The translations under genes were made by a program, and so were the position numbers. Source: Ekhidna sp964289745 (GTDB taxonomy: Bacteria > Bacteroidota > Bacteroidia > Cytophagales > Cyclobacteriaceae). Taken from it: DNA of 64,000 nt. The stretch covers positions 868,001-932,000 of the forward strand of contig CAXYMM010000001.1 in NCBI GenBank assembly GCA_964289745.1, in the 5' to 3' direction. The stretch's first letter is position 1. The number at the start of each line of letters is the position of its first letter. The notes under the pieces were generated by a model. The model did not search any database and was not told where the DNA came from. It saw only the letters and a list, made by a program, of their open reading frames with translations. Below, in pieces: positions 7,667 through 16,150 of the stretch.

Positions 7667-10126
7667 ATGTCAAAGCGCTATACATCAGTTTGCTTCATCT
7701 TCATTTTGCACTTGGGACACCAGTCTATAGCTAGGGTTGCGGAAAGCTTTACCGACCGATCCAGTAATGACCCGATTCAATCTTTTACGAAAGACATGAA
7801 AAAGCATAAAGGGTTTTTTACCTTTTATTACAACGAAGAGACGGGGAGTATCTTTCTGGAGGTAGATAAATTAGGGGAGGAGTTCCTTTACGTAAATTCT
7901 TTGGCTGCGGGTGTAGGTTCTAATGATATTGGATTGGATCGAGGCCAGCTAGGGCAAGATCGGGTGGTGAGATTTGAAAAACATGGAAATAAAATACTGC
8001 TATTCCAATCTAATTATGGATACCGGGCAATGAGTAAAAACGAAGATGAGGTGAAGTCTGTGGCTGAGGCCTTCGCTAATTCAGTTCTAGGTGGGTTCGA
8101 AATCAAGACAAAAAATAATAGTTCGCATTTAGTAGATATTACAGACTGGTTAATGAGAGATGCTCATGGCGTTAGTGCCCGTCTGAAAAGAACAAATCAA
8201 GGAGATTACAAAGTAGATAAATCAAGATCGGCCGTTTACAGAGATGCCACTTTCAACTTTCCTGAGAATACAGAATTTGAATCTATTTTAACTTTTTATG
8301 GAGAAGCAAAAGGCGCTTGGGTTAAGTCCGTAGTTCCAACACCAAATGCAGTGACGGTACGGTTGCACCATTCGTTCATAAAGTTACCAGATGCTAATTA
8401 TCAACCAAGGCAATTCGACTCAAGGTCAGGATATGGCTTTATTTTTTATCAAGATTATGCGACCCCCATAGAAGATCCTTTAATAAAGCGATATATTAAA
8501 AGGCATAGGTTAGAAAAAGAGAACCCTGCATCTGAGGTAAGTGAAGCGGTAGAGCCCATTGTTTACTATCTGGATAGGGGTACTCCAGAACCTATTCGCT
8601 CCGCTTTGATTGAGGGGGCAAAGTGGTGGAATCAAGCTTTTGAAGCGGCAGGGTTCAAGGATGCCTTTCAGGTCGAAATATTGCCAAAAGGGGTACATCC
8701 ATTAGATGTAAGATACAATGTAATCCAATGGGTGCACCGATCCACCAGAGGGTGGAGCTACGGGGCGAGTGTAATTGACCCACGCACGGGAGAGATTATA
8801 AAAGGACATGTAAGCTTGGGCTCTTTGCGCGCGCGTCAAGACTTCCTTATCGCCACGGGTTTGCTACAGCCATACATCAATGGAGACGAGAAACCTTCTG
8901 CCATGACGGATTTGGCATTGGCTCGATTAAGACAACTTTCTGCACATGAGGTGGGTCATACCTTAGGCTTAGCGCATAATTTTTCTGCAAGCGTAAAGGA
9001 TCGATCATCTGTTATGGACTATCCACATCCGTATATAAAATTAGATGAAACTGGAAATATCGATCTCTCCGAAGCTTATGATGACAAGATTGGAGCTTGG
9101 GATAAAACCACTATCAGATATGGCTACACACAATTTCCAGAAGGTGAAAACCAGGAAAAGCTTTCAGCTATTTTGAATGAAGCTTTTGCAAGTGGAGCAA
9201 AATATATTACCGATCAGGATGCCCGTCCGATAAGCGGATTGAATCCTTATGCGCATTTGTGGGATATTGGTGTTAGTGCATCAGCAGAGCTAAGTCGTAT
9301 AATGAGAATAAGACAAAAAATTCTTAATGATTTTTCAGAAAAAGCAATAAAAAGCGGCATGCCAATGAGTAATCTGGAAGAAGTTTTAGTTCCAATGTAT
9401 TTGCTTCATCGATATCAGGTAGATGCCACCTCAAAACTAATTGGTGGCTTGGAATATAGCTATGCCTTGAGAGGCGATGGAAACTTAGTTACCAAGATGG
9501 TTTCGACGGACGATCAAATGGCAGCACTTGCTGCTTTATTAGCAACAGTCAACGCCAGTGCATTGAAGCTTCCAGAATCTCTGTTGGAAAAAATTCCGCC
9601 TCGTCCGTTTGGTTACCCTCGATCGCGTGAAACATTCCTATCTAAGACAGGTCCCGCATTTGATTACCTAGCGGCGGTAGAAACGGCATCAAGCCTCCCC
9701 TTTAATTTTATTTTCAATGCCGATCGCTTCAATCGGCTATTGACGTATAAGGCAAGAGCAAGTACGCAACCAGGAGTAGATCAAATTTTAGACAGGGTAT
9801 ACACCGAGGTGTGGACAAAGCCCTCTTCCAGTTCACTGGACCGAACCATTCAAAAAGTAGTGGAAACTGAAATGCTAAAACACTTGATGAGCCTTGCCAT
9901 AAATGAAAGAGCCTATGGAGAAGTGAAAGCAAAAGCCAATGAATACCTTCTGAAAATTCAGACCTATGCGGCAAGTAAAAAATCCCAAACCGCAGATAGC
10001 GATGGGGCTTATTATACTTACATAGCGAATCAGATAGATCGGTTTATGGACGATCCAACCGAATATGAACTTCCAAAACCCATAAAGGCTCCCGATGGTT
10101 CTCCGATAGGGAGCTGTGATTTTTAA
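7667..10126 (+). CDS. secreted zinc metalloprotease (DUF5117/DUF5118 type)
   Basis: The 819-residue product has an N-terminal hydrophobic export segment (residues about 8-24), a DUF5118/DUF5117-like region (DKLGEEFLYVNSLAAGVGSNDIGLDRGQ) and a metzincin site SAHEVGHTLGLAHNFSAS near residue 426, that is HExxHxxGxxH, followed by a Met-turn candidate SSVMDYPHP. This is the large zinc-dependent metalloprotease family common in Bacteroidota; secretion is expected, the target is unknown. Length is close to the family norm. It stands alone, with an attenuator region for the next operon directly downstream. Confidence 0.88.
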   Translation: MSKRYTSVCFIFILHLGHQSIARVAESFTDRSSNDPIQSFTKDMKKHKGFFTFYYNEETGSIFLEVDKLGEEFLYVNSLAAGVGSNDIGLDRGQLGQDRVVRFEKHGNKILLFQSNYGYRAMSKNEDEVKSVAEAFANSVLGGFEIKTKNNSSHLVDITDWLMRDAHGVSARLKRTNQGDYKVDKSRSAVYRDATFNFPENTEFESILTFYGEAKGAWVKSVVPTPNAVTVRLHHSFIKLPDANYQPRQFDSRSGYGFIFYQDYATPIEDPLIKRYIKRHRLEKENPASEVSEAVEPIVYYLDRGTPEPIRSALIEGAKWWNQAFEAAGFKDAFQVEILPKGVHPLDVRYNVIQWVHRSTRGWSYGASVIDPRTGEIIKGHVSLGSLRARQDFLIATGLLQPYINGDEKPSAMTDLALARLRQLSAHEVGHTLGLAHNFSASVKDRSSVMDYPHPYIKLDETGNIDLSEAYDDKIGAWDKTTIRYGYTQFPEGENQEKLSAILNEAFASGAKYITDQDARPISGLNPYAHLWDIGVSASAELSRIMRIRQKILNDFSEKAIKSGMPMSNLEEVLVPMYLLHRYQVDATSKLIGGLEYSYALRGDGNLVTKMVSTDDQMAALAALLATVNASALKLPESLLEKIPPRPFGYPRSRETFLSKTGPAFDYLAAVETASSLPFNFIFNADRFNRLLTYKARASTQPGVDQILDRVYTEVWTKPSSSSLDRTIQKVVETEMLKHLMSLAINERAYGEVKAKANEYLLKIQTYAASKKSQTADSDGAYYTYIANQIDRFMDDPTEYELPKPIKAPDGSPIGSCDF

Positions 10127-10133
10127 AATATTA

Positions 10134-10162
10134 TTGCTTTTAAAAATTTTAGTTTTTATTTG
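10134..10162 (+). promoter_or_regulatory. possible promoter of the phe leader
   Basis: TTG at 10134-10136 is followed after 20 bases by TATTTG (10157-10162), a shortened form of the TAnnTTTG box. Transcription would begin a few bases before the leader peptide start at 10172. The box is imperfect, so this is tentative. Confidence 0.3.
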
Positions 10163-10171
10163 CATCTCTGA

Positions 10172-10240
10172 ATGAAAAGCAGGAACACATATTTTAGCTA
10201 TTACTTTTTTTATCTGGAGGATAATCAGGGGCGGCTTTAG
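10172..10240 (+). CDS. Phe/Tyr-rich leader peptide of the pheA operon
   Basis: A 22-codon frame (ATG 10172, TAG 10238-10240) lies in the 198-base gap before pheA. Seven of eight consecutive residues are aromatic (YFSYYFFY, codons 7-14): four Tyr and three Phe, the end products of the pathway controlled by the operon behind it. The stop codon falls on the antiterminator strand, so a ribosome that finishes the peptide would mask it, while a ribosome stalled on the Phe/Tyr codons would leave it free. This is the arrangement of classical leader-peptide attenuators such as E. coli pheL. Codons, overlap and hairpins are seen in sequence; the mechanism is inference. Confidence 0.7.
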   Translation: MKSRNTYFSYYFFYLEDNQGRL

Positions 10241-10292
10241 TATGATGATAAAAAAATAAAGATGAAGAGCCTCCCCTAACGGAGGCTTTTTT
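10228..10292 (+). promoter_or_regulatory. antiterminator/terminator switch (attenuator) upstream of pheA
   Basis: Two mutually exclusive helices can be drawn. Antiterminator: GGGGCGGCTTT (10228-10238) pairs with AGAGCCTCCCC (10266-10276) over 11 positions, with one mismatch and one G-T pair. Terminator: AGCCTCC (10268-10274) pairs perfectly with GGAGGCT (10281-10287) around a six-base loop. The shared strand is 10268-10274, and the first strand overlaps the last codons and stop of the leader peptide. Confidence 0.7.
10268..10292 (+). terminator. intrinsic terminator of the phe attenuator
   Basis: A perfect 7-bp GC-rich stem (AGCCTCC / GGAGGCT) with a six-base loop is followed by six T residues (10287-10292). 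It lies 33 bases before the pheA start codon and after the leader peptide stop. It could also end transcripts from the upstream protease gene. Confidence 0.8.
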
Positions 10293-10324
10293 CATGTCAT
10301 AGAATTAGGTTTTGTAGAGAAAAG

Positions 10325-11155
10325 ATGATTAAAAAAATTGCCATACAAGGTCTTAAAGGAAGTTTTCACCACGAAGCGGCGAGGCAATATTTCAATGAAG
10401 ATATAGATTTGCTGGAATGCGAGACGTTTCAGGAACTTGTACGCTCGGTAGCTTCTTCTGCTTCAGACTTTGGCGTGATGGCCATAGAAAACTCATTGGC
10501 TGGGAGCATCCTTCAAAACTATGGGTTGCTCAGGAAAGAAAAGGTAGAAGTGATTGGAGAGGTGGGTCTTAGGGTTAAGATGAATGTGATGGCACTGCCT
10601 GGTGTGAAAGTAGAGGCTATCGAAGAGATACATTCCCATCAAATGGCCATAAGGCAGTGCGGCAACTATTTTGATCGATATCCATATATGAAAGTAGTGG
10701 AGTCGTTCGATACAGCAGGCAGTGCTAAAATGATTGCAGATCGGCAACTTGCCAATACTGCAGCCATAGCCAGCACACTTGCCGCAAAAGAATACGATCT
10801 TGAAATTTTACAGGAAGGCATTGAGGATGACAACCTTAACTATACACGATTCCTTGTGATTCAAAAAGAAGGAGGTCTTGAAGTGGATAGCCCCGATAAA
10901 GTTTCTGTTTATTTTCAAACCAAGCATGCTCCAGGTTCACTGGCTCACGCATTGACGATCATAAGTGGCTTAGGAATCAACTTGGGGAAGTTGCAGTCAC
11001 ACCCAGTTCCTAGCAAAAATTCACTTTATGGATTTTATGCAAACTTGGAAATAGGCGAACTTGAACAGCTGTACGACTTAACACGCATAATGAAACGCAT
11101 GACTCTGAAATTTGAAATTTTGGGGATTTTTAAGAAAGGAGAAACGCATGAATGA
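10325..11155 (+). CDS. pheA: prephenate dehydratase
   Basis: The 276-residue enzyme converts prephenate to phenylpyruvate in phenylalanine synthesis. It opens with the PDT domain (AIQGLKGSFHHEAARQYF; ENSLAGSI near residue 58; the catalytic TRF in NYTRFLVI near residue 180) and closes with an ACT domain at about 190-265. Unlike the proteobacterial chorismate mutase-prephenate dehydratase it has no mutase domain; that activity is supplied by the third gene of the operon. The Phe-binding ESRP motif of the ACT domain reads QSHP here, so feedback binding may differ. Its end overlaps the next start by eight bases. Confidence 0.93.
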   Translation: MIKKIAIQGLKGSFHHEAARQYFNEDIDLLECETFQELVRSVASSASDFGVMAIENSLAGSILQNYGLLRKEKVEVIGEVGLRVKMNVMALPGVKVEAIEEIHSHQMAIRQCGNYFDRYPYMKVVESFDTAGSAKMIADRQLANTAAIASTLAAKEYDLEILQEGIEDDNLNYTRFLVIQKEGGLEVDSPDKVSVYFQTKHAPGSLAHALTIISGLGINLGKLQSHPVPSKNSLYGFYANLEIGELEQLYDLTRIMKRMTLKFEILGIFKKGETHE

Positions 11156-12311
11156 GCCATTATTTTCGCATCGCCTGAATGGAATAGGAGAGTACTATTT
11201 TTCTCAAAAGCTAAGTTATGTTGAGGAACTGAAAAAGCAAGGTCACAACGTGTTGAATTTGGGTATTGGAAGCCCAGACTTAAAACCTCCTCGGGAAGTA
11301 GAGGAAGCATTAATTGAAGGAATTAAAGAAACAGGATATAACCAATATCAATCATACAAAGGTATTCCTGACTTAAGAATAGCTTTTTCGAAATGGTATC
11401 AGCGATACTTTCGAAGTACTCTAGATCCAAATACTGAAGTGCTACCCCTTATTGGATCAAAGGAAGGAATTATGCATACGAGCATGGCCTTGCTCAATCA
11501 GGGAGATGAGGTCTTAGTGCCAAATCCAGGCTATCCTTCTTACGCATCAGCATCTAAGTTGGCAGGGGGCGAGTTGGTGTATTACGAACTGAAAGAGATC
11601 AACCAATATTTGCCCGATTTTAATATTCTTGAGCAAAGAGATTTAAGTAAGGTAAAACTCATGTGGGTAAACTACCCTCATATGCCTACGGGAACAGATG
11701 GTAGCGAAGCCCTTTTTAAAAAATTATTATCTTTTTCAAGAAAGCATAAGATAGTTGTAATCAATGATAACCCGTATGGTTTTATTCTCACACAAAAAAA
11801 AAATAGCTTGCTTGAGCATCGTCAGCCTAACGATCTGTTGCTAGAACTTAATAGCTTGTCAAAGTCGCACAACCTTGCAGGCTGGCGTGTGGGTATGATT
11901 GGGGGGAATAAAGTGCTGATTCAGGCTATTCTGACATTTAAATCTAATATGGATTCTGGTCAATTTAAGCCTGTGATGAGAGCAGCTATCAAAGCATTGG
12001 AGATGGGAGAAGAATGGTACATAAGCATAAATGAAGCGTATAAACAGCGCAGGTTAGAAGTATTTAGAATTGCAAGGTTGCTCGGGTGTAGCTATGAAGC
12101 AAACCAAGTAGGTATGTTCGTGTGGGCAAGTATTCCCTCAAATTTTGAAGATGGAAAAGAATTTGCAGATCACTTGCTAGAAAAATACCACATTTTTATT
12201 CCTCCTGGCGTTGTTTTTGGAATCGCAGGGAGGGGCTACATCCGCTTTTCATTGTGCAGTAATATGGAGACGTGGAAAGAAGTTATAACCCGAATTAAAA
12301 ATAATAAATAA
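11148..12311 (+). CDS. class I/II PLP-dependent aminotransferase (probable aromatic aminotransferase)
   Basis: A 387-residue fold-type I aminotransferase with LGIGSPDLKPP near residue 35, NPGYPSYASA near 121, a NYPHMPTG segment near 170 and the PLP lysine in SLSKSHNLAGWRVG near 245. Its position between pheA and the DAHP synthase-chorismate mutase gene indicates transamination of phenylpyruvate or hydroxyphenylpyruvate, though related sequences include LL-diaminopimelate and aspartate aminotransferases. ATG 11148, preceded by AGAAAGGAGA, overlaps the pheA stop and implies translational coupling; the 12 in-frame codons upstream belong to pheA's end in another frame. Confidence 0.85.
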   Translation: MNEPLFSHRLNGIGEYYFSQKLSYVEELKKQGHNVLNLGIGSPDLKPPREVEEALIEGIKETGYNQYQSYKGIPDLRIAFSKWYQRYFRSTLDPNTEVLPLIGSKEGIMHTSMALLNQGDEVLVPNPGYPSYASASKLAGGELVYYELKEINQYLPDFNILEQRDLSKVKLMWVNYPHMPTGTDGSEALFKKLLSFSRKHKIVVINDNPYGFILTQKKNSLLEHRQPNDLLLELNSLSKSHNLAGWRVGMIGGNKVLIQAILTFKSNMDSGQFKPVMRAAIKALEMGEEWYISINEAYKQRRLEVFRIARLLGCSYEANQVGMFVWASIPSNFEDGKEFADHLLEKYHIFIPPGVVFGIAGRGYIRFSLCSNMETWKEVITRIKNNK

Positions 12312-12352
12312 AGTATAAAATTTATCAGAATAAGATTTTTAAGACGATACTA

Positions 12353-13441
12353 ATGAATACAAAACCAATAGAAATTTTCAAAAAAAAACGACCAGTGATA
12401 GTCTCTGGTCCGTGCAGTGCAGAAACAGAGGAGCAAACACTTGAAACATGCAGAAAAGTAGCAGCAACTGGTAAAGTAGATATTCTTCGTGCAGGTATAT
12501 GGAAACCCAGAACAAGACCGAACAACTTCGAAGGTGTAGGAACAGAAGGCTTGCAATGGATGAAGAAGGCAAAAGAAGAAACCGGACTTTTGACGTCAGT
12601 AGAGGTGGCCAATTTCAATCATGTATTTGAGGCTCTGAAGGCAGAAATTGATATCCTATGGATTGGTGCCAGAACTACTGTAAACCCATTTTCTGTTCAG
12701 GAAATTGCTAATTCACTTGAAGGCACCGATGCTACTGTTTTTGTGAAAAATCCAATAAACCCTGATGTCGAACTTTGGTTAGGAGCATTAGAGCGGTTGA
12801 ACAGGGCTGGCATCACGAAACTCGGAATGATACATAGAGGTTTCGCACAGCATGGGAGTAGTATTTATCGAAATGAGCCTAAGTGGCAGCTAGCCATAGA
12901 AATGAAGAGAAGATTACCCGAAATTCCAATGCTTTGCGACCCTAGCCACATCGCAGGAAATAGAGAATTGATTCAGGTAATATCTCAGCAAGCGTTAGAC
13001 ATGAACTATGAAGGATTGATGATCGAATCTCACATCGACCCAGACAATGCTTGGAGTGATAAAAACCAACAAGTGACTCCAGAGACCCTGAATGAAATAC
13101 TAAATGATTTTACGATTAGAAAGCCAGATGTATCCGATGCCGAGCTGAATGAAAAGTTGAATTTACTTCGACGCCAAATCGATATAGTAGATGATGAGCT
13201 ACTCGATCTTTTAGGCAAGAGAATGAAGATATCAGAAGATATAGGCGAGGTAAAGAAAGAAAAAGGAGTTACAATCTTACAATCCAACCGATGGGAAGAA
13301 ATCATTAAAAAGGCTACGACCAAAGGAAACTTACAAGGACTGTCCGAGCGATTCATGGTAAGGTATTTGAATGCGATACACCAAGAGTCTATCGATCATC
13401 AAAATGAAATTATGAATCAGGCAGATTTGCTAGAAGATTAA
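12353..13441 (+). CDS. bifunctional 3-deoxy-7-phosphoheptulonate synthase / chorismate mutase
   Basis: The 362-residue protein joins a KDO8P/DAHP synthase barrel (VSGPCSAETEEQ, RAGIWKPRTRPNNFEGVG, CDPSHIAGNRE; about residues 1-250) to an AroQ chorismate mutase helical domain (about 270-350; LRRQIDIVDDELLDLLGKRM). It thus covers the first step of the shikimate pathway and the branch step from chorismate to prephenate. This domain order is usual in Bacteroidota. It is the third gene behind the Phe/Tyr attenuator, which fits control of flux into both Phe and Tyr. Confidence 0.92.
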   Translation: MNTKPIEIFKKKRPVIVSGPCSAETEEQTLETCRKVAATGKVDILRAGIWKPRTRPNNFEGVGTEGLQWMKKAKEETGLLTSVEVANFNHVFEALKAEIDILWIGARTTVNPFSVQEIANSLEGTDATVFVKNPINPDVELWLGALERLNRAGITKLGMIHRGFAQHGSSIYRNEPKWQLAIEMKRRLPEIPMLCDPSHIAGNRELIQVISQQALDMNYEGLMIESHIDPDNAWSDKNQQVTPETLNEILNDFTIRKPDVSDAELNEKLNLLRRQIDIVDDELLDLLGKRMKISEDIGEVKKEKGVTILQSNRWEEIIKKATTKGNLQGLSERFMVRYLNAIHQESIDHQNEIMNQADLLED

Positions 13442-13467
13442 ACCCATTTAGCTTAATCCTACGGTAG

Positions 13468-14433
13468 ATGAATCATGTGCTAGAAAAGTTAGAACAAGCA
13501 ATCACCAGTCTTCAGCTAGGCGATCGCCCTGAAAACTTGTATGACCCTATTCGCTACTTCCTTTCCCTTGGCGGGAAGAGGCTGAGGCCTATTCTGGTCC
13601 TTCTTGGTTACAACCTATCCAAGGATGATTATGAATCTATTTTAAAGCCAGCTCTTTCAGTAGAGCTATTTCATAATTTTACCTTGATGCACGATGACAT
13701 CATGGACGATGCTCCTTTGAGAAGAGGACAGCCTACCCTACACAAGAAGTGGAATCAAACGATCGCAATTTTAAGTGGAGACACCATGATGGTGAAGGCG
13801 TACGATCTGATGTTGGATACACCAAAGGATCGGTTACCAGAGGCATTGCAAAAATTCAATAAGTGTGCCACAGAAGTGTGCGAGGGTCAGCAGCTTGACA
13901 TGAATTTTGAGGAACTCGAAACTGTAACAGAAGCCCAATACATCGAAATGATTCGTTTGAAAACAGCAGTTCTACTTGGCTATAGTTTAGAGTATGGAGG
14001 CATTCTAGCTGGAATGAACGATTCATCATTAAGAAAGTTAAATAGCCTCGGTGAACAGGTAGGGATAGGCTTTCAATTGATGGATGACCTACTCGATATA
14101 TACGCAAATAAGGCAAAATTTGGCAAGCAAGTAGGTGGTGATATCGTCTCGAACAAAAAGACATATTTGCTACTCAAAGCAATGGAGTTAGCTAATTCAA
14201 ATCAAAAGGCAGAGTTAGACAAGTGGCTTTCCGCCAAAGAATTTGATATAAGTGAAAAGGTAAATGCGATAAAAAACATTTATGAAGATCTTGGCATTTT
14301 TGAAATTACAAAAGCAAAGATGAATGAGTATTATGATCATGCTTTTTCACTACTCAAATCGCTAAATGCTAAAGAGGATGGAAAAGAAGCCCTTCGAACT
14401 TTCTTAGAAAAGCTTATAAAGCGTGATCGATAA
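13468..14433 (+). CDS. polyprenyl synthetase (short-chain trans-prenyl transferase)
   Basis: A 321-residue all-helical enzyme with both aspartate-rich metal sites: HDDIMDDAPLRRG near residue 75 and QLMDDLLDIYANKAKFGKQVGGD near residue 200. It condenses isopentenyl diphosphate onto an allylic diphosphate to give farnesyl, geranylgeranyl or longer chains; the chain length cannot be decided by eye. It lies 26 bases after the aroG-CM gene in the slot where many Bacteroidota have tyrA, so it may be read from the same transcript without belonging to the pathway. Confidence 0.9.
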   Translation: MNHVLEKLEQAITSLQLGDRPENLYDPIRYFLSLGGKRLRPILVLLGYNLSKDDYESILKPALSVELFHNFTLMHDDIMDDAPLRRGQPTLHKKWNQTIAILSGDTMMVKAYDLMLDTPKDRLPEALQKFNKCATEVCEGQQLDMNFEELETVTEAQYIEMIRLKTAVLLGYSLEYGGILAGMNDSSLRKLNSLGEQVGIGFQLMDDLLDIYANKAKFGKQVGGDIVSNKKTYLLLKAMELANSNQKAELDKWLSAKEFDISEKVNAIKNIYEDLGIFEITKAKMNEYYDHAFSLLKSLNAKEDGKEALRTFLEKLIKRDR

Positions 14434-14476
14434 ACCTATTGATCCTACTTGCCGTTGAATAATAAAACCTCGTCTT

Positions 14477-15247
14477 ATGATCGCAGTAGTATCTCCTGCA
14501 AAAAACCTTGATTTCGAATCAGAAATTAGTTTTGAGGGTACTCAACCTCGACTAATGGATAGCACCACAGAACTCATTGGGGTGATGCAGAAAAAATCGA
14601 TTGATGAAGTAAGTAAGTTGATGCATATTAGTAGGCAGCTAGCAGAGGTGAATGTTCATCGCTACAAAGAGTTTAATGCCCATCATACAGTCGAAAACGC
14701 CCGCCCCTCAGTATTGGCATTCAACGGAGATGTCTATCAAGGACTCCAGGCAAAAACATTTGATAAACAAACAATGACCTTTGCCCAAAGTCATTTGCGC
14801 ATTCTTTCTGGACTTTATGGGTTATTACGTCCTCTCGATTTAATTCAACCGTATCGGTTCGAAATGGGCACTAAACTTGCATTCGATGATCATAAGACTT
14901 TATATGATTTTTGGGATCGAAAAATCCTTGATCTATTGCTAGAGGATCTCAAAGAACAAGGAGATAATGTCATCATTAATTTGGCCTCTAACGAATACTT
15001 CAAGTCAATAGAAAAGAAAGACGTGTCAGCTCGAATTGTGAATATTGAGTTTAAAGATTTCAAAGGGGGGGGGTACAAAATCATATCCTTTTATGCAAAG
15101 ATTGCTCGTGGACTTATGTCACGATTTATTATCGAAAACCGAATTGACAATCCAAGAAACTTGATAGAGTTTGATTATGAAGGATATTATTTCGACCCGA
15201 AAGCTTCGTCAGAAAATTTTTATTCTTTCAAGAGGGATAAAAGATAA
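14477..15247 (+). CDS. yaaA: peroxide stress protein YaaA family
   Basis: The 256-residue protein shows the YaaA/DUF328 pattern from end to end: MIAVVSPAKNLDFES at the start, LAFNGDVYQGLQA near 77, LRILSGLYGLLRPLDLIQPYRFEMG near 105, INLASNEYFKSI near 168, and GGGYKIISFYAKIARGLM near 198. In E. coli YaaA limits free iron and DNA damage during peroxide stress. It follows the prenyl transferase by 43 bases on the same strand and is followed by a converging tRNA. Confidence 0.92.
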   Translation: MIAVVSPAKNLDFESEISFEGTQPRLMDSTTELIGVMQKKSIDEVSKLMHISRQLAEVNVHRYKEFNAHHTVENARPSVLAFNGDVYQGLQAKTFDKQTMTFAQSHLRILSGLYGLLRPLDLIQPYRFEMGTKLAFDDHKTLYDFWDRKILDLLLEDLKEQGDNVIINLASNEYFKSIEKKDVSARIVNIEFKDFKGGGYKIISFYAKIARGLMSRFIIENRIDNPRNLIEFDYEGYYFDPKASSENFYSFKRDKR

Positions 15248-15277
15248 AATTTCTAACCATCATACGAAGTCCAAAAG

Positions 15278-15352
15278 TCGGGGTGAGAGGATTCGAACCT
15301 CCGACCTCTCGCACCCTAAGCGAACGCGCTAACCGGACTGCGCCACACCCCG
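15278..15352 (-). tRNA. tRNA-Pro, anticodon AGG
   Basis: Read on the minus strand this is a full cloverleaf: acceptor CGGGGTG/CACCCCG (perfect 7 bp, with the C1-G72 pair typical of bacterial tRNA-Pro), D arm GCGC/GCGC, anticodon stem TTCGC/GCGAG (first pair T-G), loop TTAGGGT, T arm GGAGG-TTCGAAT-CCTCT, and discriminator A73. CCA is not encoded. The anticodon at 15317-15315 is AGG, and G37 fits proline. An A at position 34 is uncommon in bacterial tRNAs apart from tRNA-Arg(ACG). Confidence 0.93.
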
Positions 15353-15672
15353 AATAAAAGACTTTTCAACTTGCAAATTAAAAAAGACTTATTTCATGTC
15401 TTTTTCAAATATTGCTCAAATTTAAGGGCTTCACTTTTGTTGTCAAATACCCCTAAGAAGATAAGTCTTCAGGTTAGTTTTTGACTTATATACCTAGACT
15501 TTCCGTTATTGTGGAAAGTGAGCCTTTTGAACGGGTTGGTAGAACTCAATTAATGATTCAGGCTGTTTTCTAGAAGATGTTTCCGATTGTTTTAGCATTC
15601 CTATAATGGGAGTTAAACAAATTCAAATAGAGAAATGGCTATTAAATCGGATGAAAGTATAGTTAGTCACTT
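15353..15672. other. non-coding spacer between tRNA-Pro and recX
   Basis: About 320 AT-rich bases without a convincing gene. An 8-bp inverted repeat AAAAAGAC/GTCTTTTT (15381-15388 and 15398-15405) lies about 30 bases upstream of the tRNA 5' end. Its stem is too AT-rich to call a terminator with confidence. The tRNA promoter must lie here, but no clear -33/-7 pair was found. Confidence 0.5.
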
Positions 15673-16146
15673 TTATTTATCTAATAAATCGTTGAGTGTT
15701 TCCCAAATCAAATCGATCTCAAAGCCTTTGCTCGCCAAATAGCTTACGGTTTTTTGCCTTCTCTTTTTGCAGACCTTCTCTTTTTGAAGGCTATCCCACT
15801 TTTTTTGAGCCAGTGAAGCTATCCTATTCTGGTAATGGGATTGGTCTATTCGGTCGAGTGCCTGCTCTAAATACTTTTTAGAAATTTGATGCGGATGTAT
15901 ACGAGCTCGAATTTTCTGCTTGCCCCAAGAATTGAACTCAAACTTGTCGTGGCAATAGGCATTGGCAAACCGTTCTTCGTTCACATAATTCTGATCGACC
16001 ATAATTTTTAGCACTTTCTTAGCTTCTAGGTCGTTCAACCCCCATGATTTGATTTTTTTAAAGACTTCGTTTGGAGATCGTTCCTTAAGGGCACAAAACC
16101 TGCTAGCTCTTTGAACCGCTTTTTTTGAGCTCAATTTACTAGCCAT
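15673..16146 (-). CDS. recX: regulatory protein RecX
   Basis: A 157-residue protein of three-helix repeats, with ALKERSPNEVFKKIKSWGL near residue 20, NYVNEERFANAYCHDKFEF near 54 and WGKQKIRARIHPHQISKKYLEQAL after it, which is the RecX pattern. RecX binds the RecA filament and limits its activity. ATG 16146 is preferred; a longer start would overlap the upstream membrane protein gene, whose stop lies four bases before it. recA is not in the window. Confidence 0.88.
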   Translation of the reverse strand: MASKLSSKKAVQRASRFCALKERSPNEVFKKIKSWGLNDLEAKKVLKIMVDQNYVNEERFANAYCHDKFEFNSWGKQKIRARIHPHQISKKYLEQALDRIDQSHYQNRIASLAQKKWDSLQKEKVCKKRRQKTVSYLASKGFEIDLIWETLNDLLDK

Positions 16147-16150
16147 GCGA

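Noticed and set aside
15381..15405. Inverted repeat AAAAAGAC/GTCTTTTT as a terminator
   Set aside because: The stem has only two G-C pairs and lies upstream, not downstream, of the tRNA; no gene ends beside it.
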